Of a DNA stretch of 64,000 nucleotides, positions 10,601-18,815 are shown piece by piece. Made by a program: the position numbers and the translations under genes. Source of the stretch: Acidobacteriota bacterium (GTDB lineage: Bacteria > Acidobacteriota > Thermoanaerobaculia > Multivoradales > Multivoraceae); NCBI GenBank assembly GCA_026707325.1, contig JAPOXA010000007.1, positions 56,798-120,797 of the forward strand, given 5' to 3'. Each line of letters opens with the position of its first letter. Within the stretch, counting starts at the first letter, position 1. Under the pieces are notes generated by a model. That model had not been told where the DNA came from and ran no database searches. It saw only the letters and a list, made by a program, of their open reading frames with translations.

Positions 10601-11938
10601 GTGAGTCAACTGCGACGACTACCTGCAGTCGGACATCTGCTGCAGGAGAGCCCGCTTGCCGAACTCACTGGATTATACGGAAGGGAAGCGCTGAGGGTCC
10701 AAGCGACCCGCGTTCTCGACGCGGTGAGGGCCGAGATCCGGACCGGAATCGAGGACGACGAACTGGCGGAGAGAGTCCGCGAGATCCCGGAACGCGTCCG
10801 CGCCGCTCTGGAGGCCGAGGCGCCGCCGCTCAGGCGCGTGCTCAACGCGACGGGCATCTTCCTCCACACCAACCTGGGCCGGGCGCCCCTGCCCCGCCAA
10901 GTCGTCGCCGATCTGGCGGATCGCCTCGACGCGTACTGCGACCTGGAGATGAGCCTCGAGACGGGGCGGCGCAGCGACCGCGGCAGGCGCGTCGAGAACC
11001 TCCTGCGCGCCCTCACCGGCGCCGAGGCGGCGCTGGTCGTCAACAACAACGCCGCCGCCCTGGCCCTGGCTCTCTCCAGCCTGGCGTCCGGCCGCGAGGT
11101 CCTGCTGTCCCGGGGCGAGATGGTCGAGATCGGCGGCTCGTTCCGGATTCCGGACATCCTCGAGGCGAGCGGCGCGCGCCTGGTCGAGGTCGGCACGACG
11201 AACCGCACCCGCATCGCCGACTACGAGCGTGCCCTCCGTCCGGGCGTCTCCCTGGTGCTCAAGGTGTACCCGAGCAACTACCGGATCCGGGGCTTCGTCG
11301 AAGAGGTCGACCCCGCGACGCTCGCCGACTTCGCCCACCGCCACGACCTCCCGCTCCTGGTCGACGAGGGCAGCGGCATGCTGCGAGCGGAGGCGACGCC
11401 CCGGCTCCTCCGCCACCAGAGCTTCCACGACCTGATCGAAGCCGGCTGCGACCTGGTCTGCGGCAGCGGCGACAAGCTCCTCGGCGGCCCTCAGGCGGGG
11501 CTGATCGCGGGTCGGGACTCGATCGTCGCGCGGCTCCGGCAGTCGCCCCTCTACCGGACGCTCCGGCCGGGAAGGCTGGTCCTGACCGCTCTGGACGCGG
11601 TGCTCCGGCGGCACCTCGCGGCGCGGCCCATGCCGATCGCGGCCCTGTGGCGCGACGACGAAGAGCATCGCCGCCGGGTCGAGGGGCTGGCCGTCCGGCT
11701 TGGCGGCGAGGCTGTGCGGGGCGGCGCCTACGTCGGCGGCGGTTCCGCGCCGGAGCAGGAGATCGAAGGCTGGGTGGTGGCCCTCGACGCCGCCGGCGAT
11801 GTCGCCGCCCGGCTCCGCCAGGGCGAGCCGCCGGTCGTCGGTTACCAGCGCGAGGGCCGCCTGTTCCTCGACCTGCGGACCGTGGACCCGCGGGACGACG
11901 AAGCGCTGGCGTGCGCGGTGGAACGAGCGTTGGGCTAG
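10601..11938 (+). CDS. selA: L-seryl-tRNA(Sec) selenium transferase SelA
   Basis: PLP enzyme that converts Ser-tRNA(Sec) to selenocysteyl-tRNA(Sec) with selenophosphate. The 445-residue protein has the N-terminal domain (LRRLPAVGHLLQESPL), the VLNATGIFLHTNLGRAPL core, NNNAAALALALSSLA, the acidic LLVDEGSGML motif and the PLP-lysine site SGDKLLGGPQAGL. GTG start at 10601 with a purine-rich AGGATCCGCAGGAC leader. selB, selD and the Sec tRNA are not in this window, and selA is flanked by unrelated genes, so the rest of the pathway must be elsewhere. Confidence 0.94.
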   Translation: MSQLRRLPAVGHLLQESPLAELTGLYGREALRVQATRVLDAVRAEIRTGIEDDELAERVREIPERVRAALEAEAPPLRRVLNATGIFLHTNLGRAPLPRQVVADLADRLDAYCDLEMSLETGRRSDRGRRVENLLRALTGAEAALVVNNNAAALALALSSLASGREVLLSRGEMVEIGGSFRIPDILEASGARLVEVGTTNRTRIADYERALRPGVSLVLKVYPSNYRIRGFVEEVDPATLADFAHRHDLPLLVDEGSGMLRAEATPRLLRHQSFHDLIEAGCDLVCGSGDKLLGGPQAGLIAGRDSIVARLRQSPLYRTLRPGRLVLTALDAVLRRHLAARPMPIAALWRDDEEHRRRVEGLAVRLGGEAVRGGAYVGGGSAPEQEIEGWVVALDAAGDVAARLRQGEPPVVGYQREGRLFLDLRTVDPRDDEALACAVERALG

Positions 11939-11947
11939 CGACCATCT

Positions 11948-13471
11948 TCAGCCCCCGAACCAGTCCACCTCCACGTGGCACACTGGCAGCACCGCCAGCC
12001 GCAGCGGCGCGCCGCTCAGGCCCTCGGCCTCCAGCCGCACGCGGCTGCCGCCGAACCGGCATCGCCGCGGCATCGCCGCGCGGAGAGCCTCGACCTCGCG
12101 CTCCTCGCCGGGAGACAGCGGCACGCCGTAGCGCCCCGGATGGTCGACGTCGATCCGGGTCGGCGATCCGAAGTCCGTCGCCGGCCGTGGCGCGCCGGCA
12201 TCGACGACGAATGCCCGCGATCCGCCGCCGACGGCCTCGCCCGAACGAAGCCGGAGGGAGTACCGGCGCAGTTCGCCGACATCGGGACCGCTCGGTCTGA
12301 AGGTGAGGAACGTCAGCAGTCCGGCCACCGCGAGCGGCGGCGAGGCGAGTTCCTCCGCCCGGTCCAGGGCGAGCGACCAGGCCGCCTCCGCCGGCGCCGG
12401 TCCCTTGTCGGCGATGACGAAGAACCTGCCGGCGGCCGGTTCCTCCGGCGGCGCCCCGCCGAGCGGCGCGCCCGTGCCGAACGCCAGCAACAGCGCGCCG
12501 GTCTCCGGCACCGGCACCACCGCCGGCGGATGGCGGATCGGCAGGCCGCCGGTCTCGAACACCCGCCGCGGCGCCCAGGCGCTCGCCGCGACGCGGCCAC
12601 CCGCGAGTGGCGCGCCCGCCGAGACGTCGACGCGGTACAGGCTGCCGGCGAGCGTGCCGGCGTAGAGCCGGTCGGCCGTTCCGTCTCCGTCCAGGTCGGC
12701 AGCGGCCGGCGTCGCGGTGGCCGGCGCGTCGAGCCTCCGCTTGTAGAGCAGCGCGCCGGATTCGACTCCGACGATGTACAGCCAGTTGCCGACCTCGGCC
12801 GGCCGAGTCCGGTCGTACCCACCGCCGAACACCGCCGCCAGACCGTCGCCCTCGCCCACGTTCAGCCTGACGATTGCCGGCGGCGACAGCGGCTCTCCCA
12901 GATCGGGGGCGCCGTTGCCGTCGTCGTCGCTCGGGTCGACGAAGGACGAGAGCGGGTCCGGCCGCGGCGGCGCCGTCGCGGCCAGGTCCCATCGGTCCCG
13001 GCTGCCCGCCGGCCAGGGCGTCAGGTCCACCACCGCGGACACCGAGCGCCGGGGAGGCGGCAGACCATCCGAACGGCTCGGAGCGCTGGCGGTGGCGGAT
13101 ACGACGTGACTGACGCGCCTCAACCCGCCCATCGATCCCAGCGTTCCTTCCAGGTTCGTCATGCACAGGCGGCAGGGAGCGCTCGCCGCCGGAACGAAGC
13201 CGGATACCTCGACGACGACTTCCGCTCCGGGCGCACCACCGCCGAGCGTCCGGGCGGTAGGATCGACTGCGCCTGCCATCCCGCGCGCGACGCCGAGTTC
13301 CACGCCTCCGTCGGCAGCCGCCAGCAGCCGCGCCTGCACCTTCTGCTGGGCCGCGACCAGCATCCCGGTCTGCGTCGCCATCAGCAGCGCCAGACAGGAT
13401 CCACTCAACAGGAGCAGGATCAGCGTCACCAGCAGGGTCGAGCTGCCCTGAGCGGACGTCGACCTCTTCAA
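11948..13471 (-). CDS. PilX-like prepilin fused to PilY1-like propeller
   Basis: The 507-residue product joins two modules. Residues ~7-45 (QGSSTLLVTLILLLLSGSCL, then an AAQQKVQARLLAAADGGVELG helix) look like the N-terminal helix of a PilX-type minor pilin, with a possible prepilin cleavage at the Gly. Residues ~200-420 resemble the PilY1 beta-propeller, with AADLDGDGTADRLYAGTLAG and SLYRVD. The TTG start at 13471 overlaps the PilW-like stop as TTGA, preceded by GAGGA. PilX and PilY1 are normally separate proteins, so this is unusual. The role inferred is pilus-tip or priming function. Confidence 0.65.
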   Translation of the reverse strand: MKRSTSAQGSSTLLVTLILLLLSGSCLALLMATQTGMLVAAQQKVQARLLAAADGGVELGVARGMAGAVDPTARTLGGGAPGAEVVVEVSGFVPAASAPCRLCMTNLEGTLGSMGGLRRVSHVVSATASAPSRSDGLPPPRRSVSAVVDLTPWPAGSRDRWDLAATAPPRPDPLSSFVDPSDDDGNGAPDLGEPLSPPAIVRLNVGEGDGLAAVFGGGYDRTRPAEVGNWLYIVGVESGALLYKRRLDAPATATPAAADLDGDGTADRLYAGTLAGSLYRVDVSAGAPLAGGRVAASAWAPRRVFETGGLPIRHPPAVVPVPETGALLLAFGTGAPLGGAPPEEPAAGRFFVIADKGPAPAEAAWSLALDRAEELASPPLAVAGLLTFLTFRPSGPDVGELRRYSLRLRSGEAVGGGSRAFVVDAGAPRPATDFGSPTRIDVDHPGRYGVPLSPGEEREVEALRAAMPRRCRFGGSRVRLEAEGLSGAPLRLAVLPVCHVEVDWFGG

Positions 13472-14463
13472 GGGAGGTTCCTCAGCCGGACGAAGGAAGA
13501 CGTCGTCCGCTCGACCCGCAACGCGACGGCGGCGGGTTCGCCGGCCCGGGCCGTGGTCGCCACGCTGGCGACGAAGGCCCCTCCGTCCACGGTCTGTTCT
13601 ACCGTCACCTCCAGGTCGATCAGGTCGTCGGCGATCGGCTGCAGCAGGTTGGAGTTCCGACGGCGCCAGGCGACTTCGGTCCCCGGGTACAGGCGGGCCA
13701 TCGCAAGCTGCGGCCCCTGCCTCGACCGCGGGTCGGGCGGCCGGATGTAGAAACGCCATTCCTCCAGCACGCCCACCCTTTCCACCACGCGCATGAGGTC
13801 CCCCGGCCAGGCGCCGCCACTCGACAGGCCCAGGTATGCGGCGGCGACCGGCCCGCGCCAGGCATCAGCATGGAAGTGGACTCTTAGTCGGCGCCCCCGT
13901 CCGCGGCCGCTGGCCGCGACCTCCGTGATCGGCACGACCGCGTGGACCGGAGCGACGCCGGAGATCAGGAGCAACGCGTCGTCGCCGGCTTCGCCCGCGT
14001 CCTGCAGCATCGAGAGCGGCTGGAGAACGCCGCCGGTCGTCTCGGCCGGCACCTCCACCCAGCCGCGCGCGGCGGCCGGGTCGACCTCCATGTCCTCGAC
14101 CCAGTAGAGAGGGCCGTTGATCACGCCCCGGACGACCAGCACGTCGGTGCCCTCGGCCGCAGTCAGGCCGCCGACCGGATGGCCGGGCGCCACGTCCTTC
14201 TCGACGAAGGCGGCGAGCTCCGGACGCGCCTCCCGGCCGGGCGACTGCCGCGCGATCCCGCCGCGCCCGGCCGCGCGCAGCCCGTGCCGCAACTCCCGGT
14301 GTGCCGCCTGCTGTGCCCGCTGCAGCGCCGAGTCGTCGAGTTGAGCGCGCGCCAGGTGCTGGTGGAGGCCGAACAGCGAGAGCGCGAACGCCGAAACGGC
14401 GACCGTGAGACCGAACGCGACCAGGGTCTCGATCAGGCTGGCGCCGGCGTCGGCCCTCTTCAT
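13468..14463 (-). CDS. PilW-like minor pilin
   Basis: A 331-residue type IV pilus minor pilin. The N-terminus reads MKRADAGASLIETLVAFGLT, with the prepilin peptidase site after Gly and the conserved Glu at mature position 5, followed by a hydrophobic helix and a long globular domain. Size and position between PilV-like and PilX-like genes match PilW. Its ATG overlaps the PilV-like stop as ATGA and its own stop overlaps the next gene, so the set is translationally coupled. It should be processed by the PilD enzyme encoded just upstream. Confidence 0.78.
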   Translation of the reverse strand: MKRADAGASLIETLVAFGLTVAVSAFALSLFGLHQHLARAQLDDSALQRAQQAAHRELRHGLRAAGRGGIARQSPGREARPELAAFVEKDVAPGHPVGGLTAAEGTDVLVVRGVINGPLYWVEDMEVDPAAARGWVEVPAETTGGVLQPLSMLQDAGEAGDDALLLISGVAPVHAVVPITEVAASGRGRGRRLRVHFHADAWRGPVAAAYLGLSSGGAWPGDLMRVVERVGVLEEWRFYIRPPDPRSRQGPQLAMARLYPGTEVAWRRRNSNLLQPIADDLIDLEVTVEQTVDGGAFVASVATTARAGEPAAVALRVERTTSSFVRLRNLP

Positions 14464-14897
14464 GGCAGGCGCAAGGTGACGAGGCGCATCGTCCGTTCCC
14501 CGGCGGCCCGTCCCGCCCGCAGCGCGGTCACCTCGACCGTCACCTCGATGATCTCGACCGACTCGCCCGGCAGGCCCGGCTCGAGCACGGGCACCGATCG
14601 GACGAAGCGGCGGAACTGCGGCGCCTCAGCGCCGCAGTCTTCCTGCCAGGCCGCGACGGAGGGACACCAGACCTGTTCCTGGTCTCCCGCGCCGTCGATG
14701 CCCTCGATGGACGACCGGGCCATCTCGACGAGCATCTCGGCGCGGCGCGCCTCCAGGTTGTTCAGGCCGGATCGAACGAGAAGCGAGAGCACGGTCGTCG
14801 CGGTGAGGCCGAGCAGTGCGAAGGAGACGAGCGTCTCGACCAGGCTGAAGCCGGCTGTCCGCGGCGGAACGAGGCTGGCGCGGTGGATCCTGTTCAT
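14460..14897 (-). CDS. PilV-like minor pilin
   Basis: A 145-residue prepilin with the canonical motif TAGFSLVETLVSFALLGLTA: cleavage after Gly, Glu at mature position 5, then a membrane-spanning helix. PilV-type minor pilins help to nucleate the pilus. It starts 30 bases after the prepilin peptidase stop and overlaps the PilW-like gene by ATGA. No FimT/FimU-like gene is visible in the set. Confidence 0.78.
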   Translation of the reverse strand: MNRIHRASLVPPRTAGFSLVETLVSFALLGLTATTVLSLLVRSGLNNLEARRAEMLVEMARSSIEGIDGAGDQEQVWCPSVAAWQEDCGAEAPQFRRFVRSVPVLEPGLPGESVEIIEVTVEVTALRAGRAAGERTMRLVTLRLP

Positions 14898-14927
14898 ACT
14901 GAACAGGACGGAAACGGACGCGTCGTC

Positions 14928-15716
14928 TTACAGCAGGGACGTGTAGGCGGCGATCAACCGCGGTCCGAAGAACAGCGACACGACGGCGCCCATCGCGAGA
15001 AAGACGCCGAAGGGGAGCCTGGAACTCCAGCCCAGCCGGCCGCGGACCATGAGCAGGAGGCCGGCGAGCGCGCCGATCAGTGACGCGAGGAAAAGCGTCA
15101 GCAGCGTCCCGCCGACGCCCAGAAACGCGCCGACCGCGGCGAGCATCTTCACGTCCCCGAGCCCCATGCCCCGTACCCGGCGAAGGAGGTACCAGAGTCC
15201 GATCAGCAGCAGCAGCGCTCCGGCCCCGACCGCGGCGCCGAACAGCGCGTCCCGCGGTGTCGTCCAGGACACCGCGAAGGATCCGGCCAGACCGAGCCCG
15301 ATTCCGCCATAGGTCAGCGGGTCGGGGAGCAGGAGGTGGCTCGCGTCGATGATCGCCAGCACCAGCATGAGGCTGCAGAAGACGGCGGCCAGAAGACCGT
15401 CGAACGTCGGCCCGAACACGAGCCAGGAGGCGAGCCAGAGGACACCGCTGCCCGCCTCGACCGCCGGGTAGCGCCACGCGATCGACTCGCCGCAGGTCCT
15501 GCAACGGCCGCGGAGAATCACGAAACTCAACAACGGCACGTTGTCGCGCGCGGCGATGCTGGCGCTGCAGTGGGGACAGCGCGACCGCGGCCGAACGATC
15601 GACTCGCCTCTCGGCAGCCGCCAGGCGACGACGTTGAGGAAGCTGCCGACGCACAGCCCGACCACCGTGGCGTACACCGCCCCGAAAACGATGGTCGCCG
15701 GCGCCGCTCCGGTCAT
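14928..15716 (-). CDS. pilD: Type IV prepilin leader peptidase / N-methyltransferase
   Basis: Inner-membrane bifunctional enzyme that cleaves prepilin leaders and methylates the new N-terminus. The 262-residue protein has GSFLNVVAWRLPRGES, the zinc-type double Cys pair (CPHCSASI and CRTCGESI) needed for methylation, the first catalytic Asp in LAIIDASHLLLPDP and the second in GMGLGDVKMLAAVGA, spread over about eight membrane segments. The ATG at 15716 overlaps the upstream M20 peptidase stop as ATGA. Directly downstream are the pilin substrates. Confidence 0.93.
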   Translation of the reverse strand: MTGAAPATIVFGAVYATVVGLCVGSFLNVVAWRLPRGESIVRPRSRCPHCSASIAARDNVPLLSFVILRGRCRTCGESIAWRYPAVEAGSGVLWLASWLVFGPTFDGLLAAVFCSLMLVLAIIDASHLLLPDPLTYGGIGLGLAGSFAVSWTTPRDALFGAAVGAGALLLLIGLWYLLRRVRGMGLGDVKMLAAVGAFLGVGGTLLTLFLASLIGALAGLLLMVRGRLGWSSRLPFGVFLAMGAVVSLFFGPRLIAAYTSLL

Positions 15717-17242
15717 GGTTGCACGCCGCTGCCCCGAACCAGCCCGGCGACGACCCGTTTCATCATCTCGCAGCCGCGAAGGAAAGCGTCGACAGGTATC
15801 CGCTCGTCGAGCCCGTGGATCCCCCCGGCGTCCCCGCTGGCGACGACGAAGGGGGAGAAGCCGTAGGCGTCCACTCCGCGCCGCCGGAAGAAGCGCGAGT
15901 CCGTCGCACCGGCGATCACGGCCGGAGCCACCGGCGCGCGGACGCCGAGGAAACGCTCCAGCGTCCGGTAGACGTCGCTTTCCGTGCTCGACGCCGGGCT
16001 GGCGCCCGAGCGCAGAAGTTCCTCGACGTGGATGCCGGTACCCAGGACCGTATCGACCCGGCGGCGGAAGGCCTCGGCATCCGTGTCCGGCAGCAAACGG
16101 GCGTCGATGAGCGCCACAGCCTCGCCCGGCGCCACGTTGACCGGTCCCGCGCCATTGTCGATCCGGGTGATCTGCACCGTGTCGCGGAAGCTCGCCGACA
16201 TGCCGGGCAGCAGTACGCGGTCCAGACCGCCGACCCGCAGCCGCCGGTCGAGTTCCGCCTGCACCGCCTCGATCGGCTGATCGAAGACCTCGGCTAACTC
16301 TCCCGAGTGGAACGCAGCGAGGCCCCGGTAGGCCTCGTGCGCCGCAGCAGTGACCCGCCACGGGTGCTCCAGTTCGAGCACCCGGTTCAGCGCACGCAAC
16401 AGCCGGTGCGTGGGGCTCGCGGGGTTGAATCCCGAAGCGTGCCCTCCGCGTCCGGTGGCCGTGACGCGGAGCCAGAGCACCTGCTTCTGCGCCGTCTCGA
16501 TGCCCCACCACAGCAGGCGGTCCCCGGCCACCCGGTTGACGCCCGCTTCGTTCAACACTGCCACGGCATCATCGAACAACTCCCAGCGCTCCTCCAGCAA
16601 CCAGCCGACACCTTCGGCGCCGCCCGCCTCCTCGTCGGCGCTGGCTACGAAGACCAGGTCGCGGCGCCGCGGCTGACCGCTCTCCAGCACGTGGAGCATC
16701 GCGCCCAGATGGGCGATACCGAGACTCTTCGCGTCGAGTGCGCCGCGGCCCCAGATCTTCCCGTCGTGCATCGTTCCGCCGAACGGGGGCCGGCTCCAGC
16801 CCTCTCCCGCCGGGACCACGTCGACGTGATGCACCAGCACCAGGGCTCCGCCTCCGGCATCGGGGACGTTCGCCGGCAACCGCGCGTAGAGGTTGGCCCG
16901 GCCGCCTGGGCTGGTCAGCACCTGAACGTCGAGCTCGCCCTCCGGATCATGGCGCTCGATCAGCGAAGCCAGGTACTCGACGGCGGGCCGCTCGTCGCCC
17001 GGAGGATTGCTGGTGTCGAACGACAGGTAGGTCTGTAGCCAGGCGACTGGTCCCGCGCCGGCGAACGCCGGTCCCGCAGCCAGCAGGACGGCGGCTGACA
17101 AGAGCAGCCTGACACTGACCCGCCGAGCGCCGGGCGCTTCGGCCGGCGCGTTCTCCTGGCCGCCTGCGGCGGCAGCCGGCGGGGACGCCGGCGCACGCAG
17201 TGTGCGGCGCCGTCTTGACTGGGCACTTGTACGCGATTTCAC
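15713..17242 (-). CDS. Secreted M20-family metallopeptidase, copy 1
   Basis: Di-zinc exopeptidase/deacylase of the M20 (ArgE/DapE/CPG2) family, exported. About 509 residues. Zinc ligands and catalytic residues are visible: LVHHVDVVPAGEGW (HxD), GRGALDAKS, SADEEAGGAEG (catalytic Glu) and the C-terminal GGIHGLDERIPVDAF His. Start is GTG at 17242, overlapping the previous stop as GTGA. No other in-frame start precedes the signal peptide (VRLLLSAAVLLAAGPAFA). The first ~47 residues therefore form an odd Arg- and Ala/Pro-rich extension partly encoded by the hairpin repeat at 17159-17213. Substrate is unknown. Confidence 0.85.
   Translation of the reverse strand: MKSRTSAQSRRRRTLRAPASPPAAAAGGQENAPAEAPGARRVSVRLLLSAAVLLAAGPAFAGAGPVAWLQTYLSFDTSNPPGDERPAVEYLASLIERHDPEGELDVQVLTSPGGRANLYARLPANVPDAGGGALVLVHHVDVVPAGEGWSRPPFGGTMHDGKIWGRGALDAKSLGIAHLGAMLHVLESGQPRRRDLVFVASADEEAGGAEGVGWLLEERWELFDDAVAVLNEAGVNRVAGDRLLWWGIETAQKQVLWLRVTATGRGGHASGFNPASPTHRLLRALNRVLELEHPWRVTAAAHEAYRGLAAFHSGELAEVFDQPIEAVQAELDRRLRVGGLDRVLLPGMSASFRDTVQITRIDNGAGPVNVAPGEAVALIDARLLPDTDAEAFRRRVDTVLGTGIHVEELLRSGASPASSTESDVYRTLERFLGVRAPVAPAVIAGATDSRFFRRRGVDAYGFSPFVVASGDAGGIHGLDERIPVDAFLRGCEMMKRVVAGLVRGSGVQP
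17159..17213. repeat. Modular hairpin repeat, copy e (17.2 kb)
   Basis: Contains a variant of module 2 (GGCCGCCTGCGGCGGCAG) and module 4 (GGGACGCCGGCGCACGCAGTG), which differs by one base from GGGCGCCGGCGCACGCAGTG in the copy at 38.5 kb. It lies at the 3' end of the second M20 gene and appears to be translated as part of the first M20 gene's N-terminal extension. Confidence 0.6.
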
Positions 17243-18738
17243 CGGGCCGCCTCCGGCACTCCGCCTGAGGAGACGGTGGTCCGTCCGGTCCCGGCAATGG
17301 GCGGCAGGTCGAGAAGGTCCAGGACGACCTGCCGGTACAGATCGACACCGTCGATGAAGGCGGGCAGGGCGATCTTCTCGTTCGGGCCCGCCACGGTCAT
17401 CGAGTCGACGGCCAGGAAGCGGAAGGGCGTGAATCCGTAGGCGGCGATGCCGTGGAGCCGGAAGAAACGGGCGTCGTTCGCGTAGCGCGCCAGCAGGTAG
17501 GGACCGATCCGGTCCGGCTCGACGCCGGTGCGCCGGCGCAGCGAGTCGGTCAACCGCAGGTACGCCGGATGATCGAGGGAGCTGCCGTGCGCCGCTCCCC
17601 GCCGCTCGTGAATCCGAATCTCCACGCCGTCCAGCAGCCGGGCGGGGAGCAGCTCGGCCGCGGTCGCCTCGGCGTCCAGGCCGGGCAGCACGTGGAGGAC
17701 GATGCGCAGCCGGTAGCCGCCAGAGGAAGCGGCTTCGACGAAGAACGGGTGCGCCTCGTTGCGGAACAACGCCTTGAGCAGATCCGGCAGACCGTCGAAC
17801 AGTTTCGGCTCTTCGAGCACCCGCTGGGGCTCGGCCAGCGCCGCCCGGTAGTCCGGGTGCTGGCGCGACGGCCCGTAGGCCGCCGCGAACGCCGCCACCT
17901 CCGGCACCACCGCCACGGGTTTCGCGGTGCCGAGCGCCGCAAGCAGATCGACGCGCAGCCGCTCCAGCCGTTCCGCCGCCGGCGCCGTGGCCGTCACCTC
18001 CAGGAACTGCTTCTGGGCGAACGACGTGCCCCAGTACTTCACCTCGTTCGTCCAGGTCGCCTCCAGCACGCCGCCCTCGCCCAGCACCGCCCAGAAGCGC
18101 TCCGTGAGTTCCGGGCGGTGGGCGAGGATGTGGCGCGTCCCGAGGTCGCTGCCGGTCTCCTCGCTGCTCGTCGCGAGGAAGATCAGCGACCGGCTCGGCC
18201 GGCGGCCGGTCGCCGCCGTCCGCTCCGCGGCCGCCAGCATCGCGGCGAGCTGGGCCACCGTCACGCTCTTCATGTCGAACACGCCGCGGCCGACGATCCA
18301 TGGCGGCTCGATCCGCCCCTCGAAGGGCGACACGATCCACTCCTCCGGTCGCCGCACCGGGTCGACGTCCAGGTGGTTGTGGAGCACCAGCGCTTCGCGG
18401 CTCTCGCCTTCGAGGATCGCCCAGAGGTTCGCCCGGGCGCCCTCGTGCGCCTCGATCTCCACGGCAATGCCCGCCTCTTCGAGGATGCCGGCGAGGTAAC
18501 GCGCGGCGTCGATCTCGCGGCCCGTCTCCGGCGTCGTGTCGATGCGCACCAGGTCCTGAAGGCGCCGGACGTTCTCGTCCGCCTCGTAGTCGACGTCCTG
18601 CCAGCTCGTGTCGAAGGTCGGCGCCGGCGTACGCGGCCGGAAGACCACAGCGGCCACGACCAGGACGAGCAGCGTGCCGTACAGCGCGACACGGGCCGCC
18701 ACGGGGCGCCGCGCGTGCAGTTTCGCGCTGTTCGACAT
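17239..18738 (-). CDS. M20-family metallopeptidase, copy 2 (atypical)
   Basis: A 499-residue M20-family protein with an N-terminal membrane anchor (ALYGTLLVLVVAAVVF, residues ~18-33). It keeps VLHNHLDVDPVRRPEEW, GRGVFDMKSVTVA and the catalytic SSEETGSDLG. The C-terminal zinc-ligand position reads VAGPNEKIALPAF, where relatives (including copy 1) have His two residues before the Pro/Leu-Asn/Asp-Glu; here it is Ala. The site may be changed or inactive. Start chosen is the ATG at 18738 and not the one at 18783, because it precedes the anchor closely. It overlaps copy 1 as GTGA. Confidence 0.8.
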   Translation of the reverse strand: MSNSAKLHARRPVAARVALYGTLLVLVVAAVVFRPRTPAPTFDTSWQDVDYEADENVRRLQDLVRIDTTPETGREIDAARYLAGILEEAGIAVEIEAHEGARANLWAILEGESREALVLHNHLDVDPVRRPEEWIVSPFEGRIEPPWIVGRGVFDMKSVTVAQLAAMLAAAERTAATGRRPSRSLIFLATSSEETGSDLGTRHILAHRPELTERFWAVLGEGGVLEATWTNEVKYWGTSFAQKQFLEVTATAPAAERLERLRVDLLAALGTAKPVAVVPEVAAFAAAYGPSRQHPDYRAALAEPQRVLEEPKLFDGLPDLLKALFRNEAHPFFVEAASSGGYRLRIVLHVLPGLDAEATAAELLPARLLDGVEIRIHERRGAAHGSSLDHPAYLRLTDSLRRRTGVEPDRIGPYLLARYANDARFFRLHGIAAYGFTPFRFLAVDSMTVAGPNEKIALPAFIDGVDLYRQVVLDLLDLPPIAGTGRTTVSSGGVPEAAR

Positions 18739-18815
18739 CAACCGGATCAGCTTAGCGCCTCCCACCTGAGCTGTACGCCACACCCATCCTTACGATTCTG
18801 AAGCTGCTACCGTCC

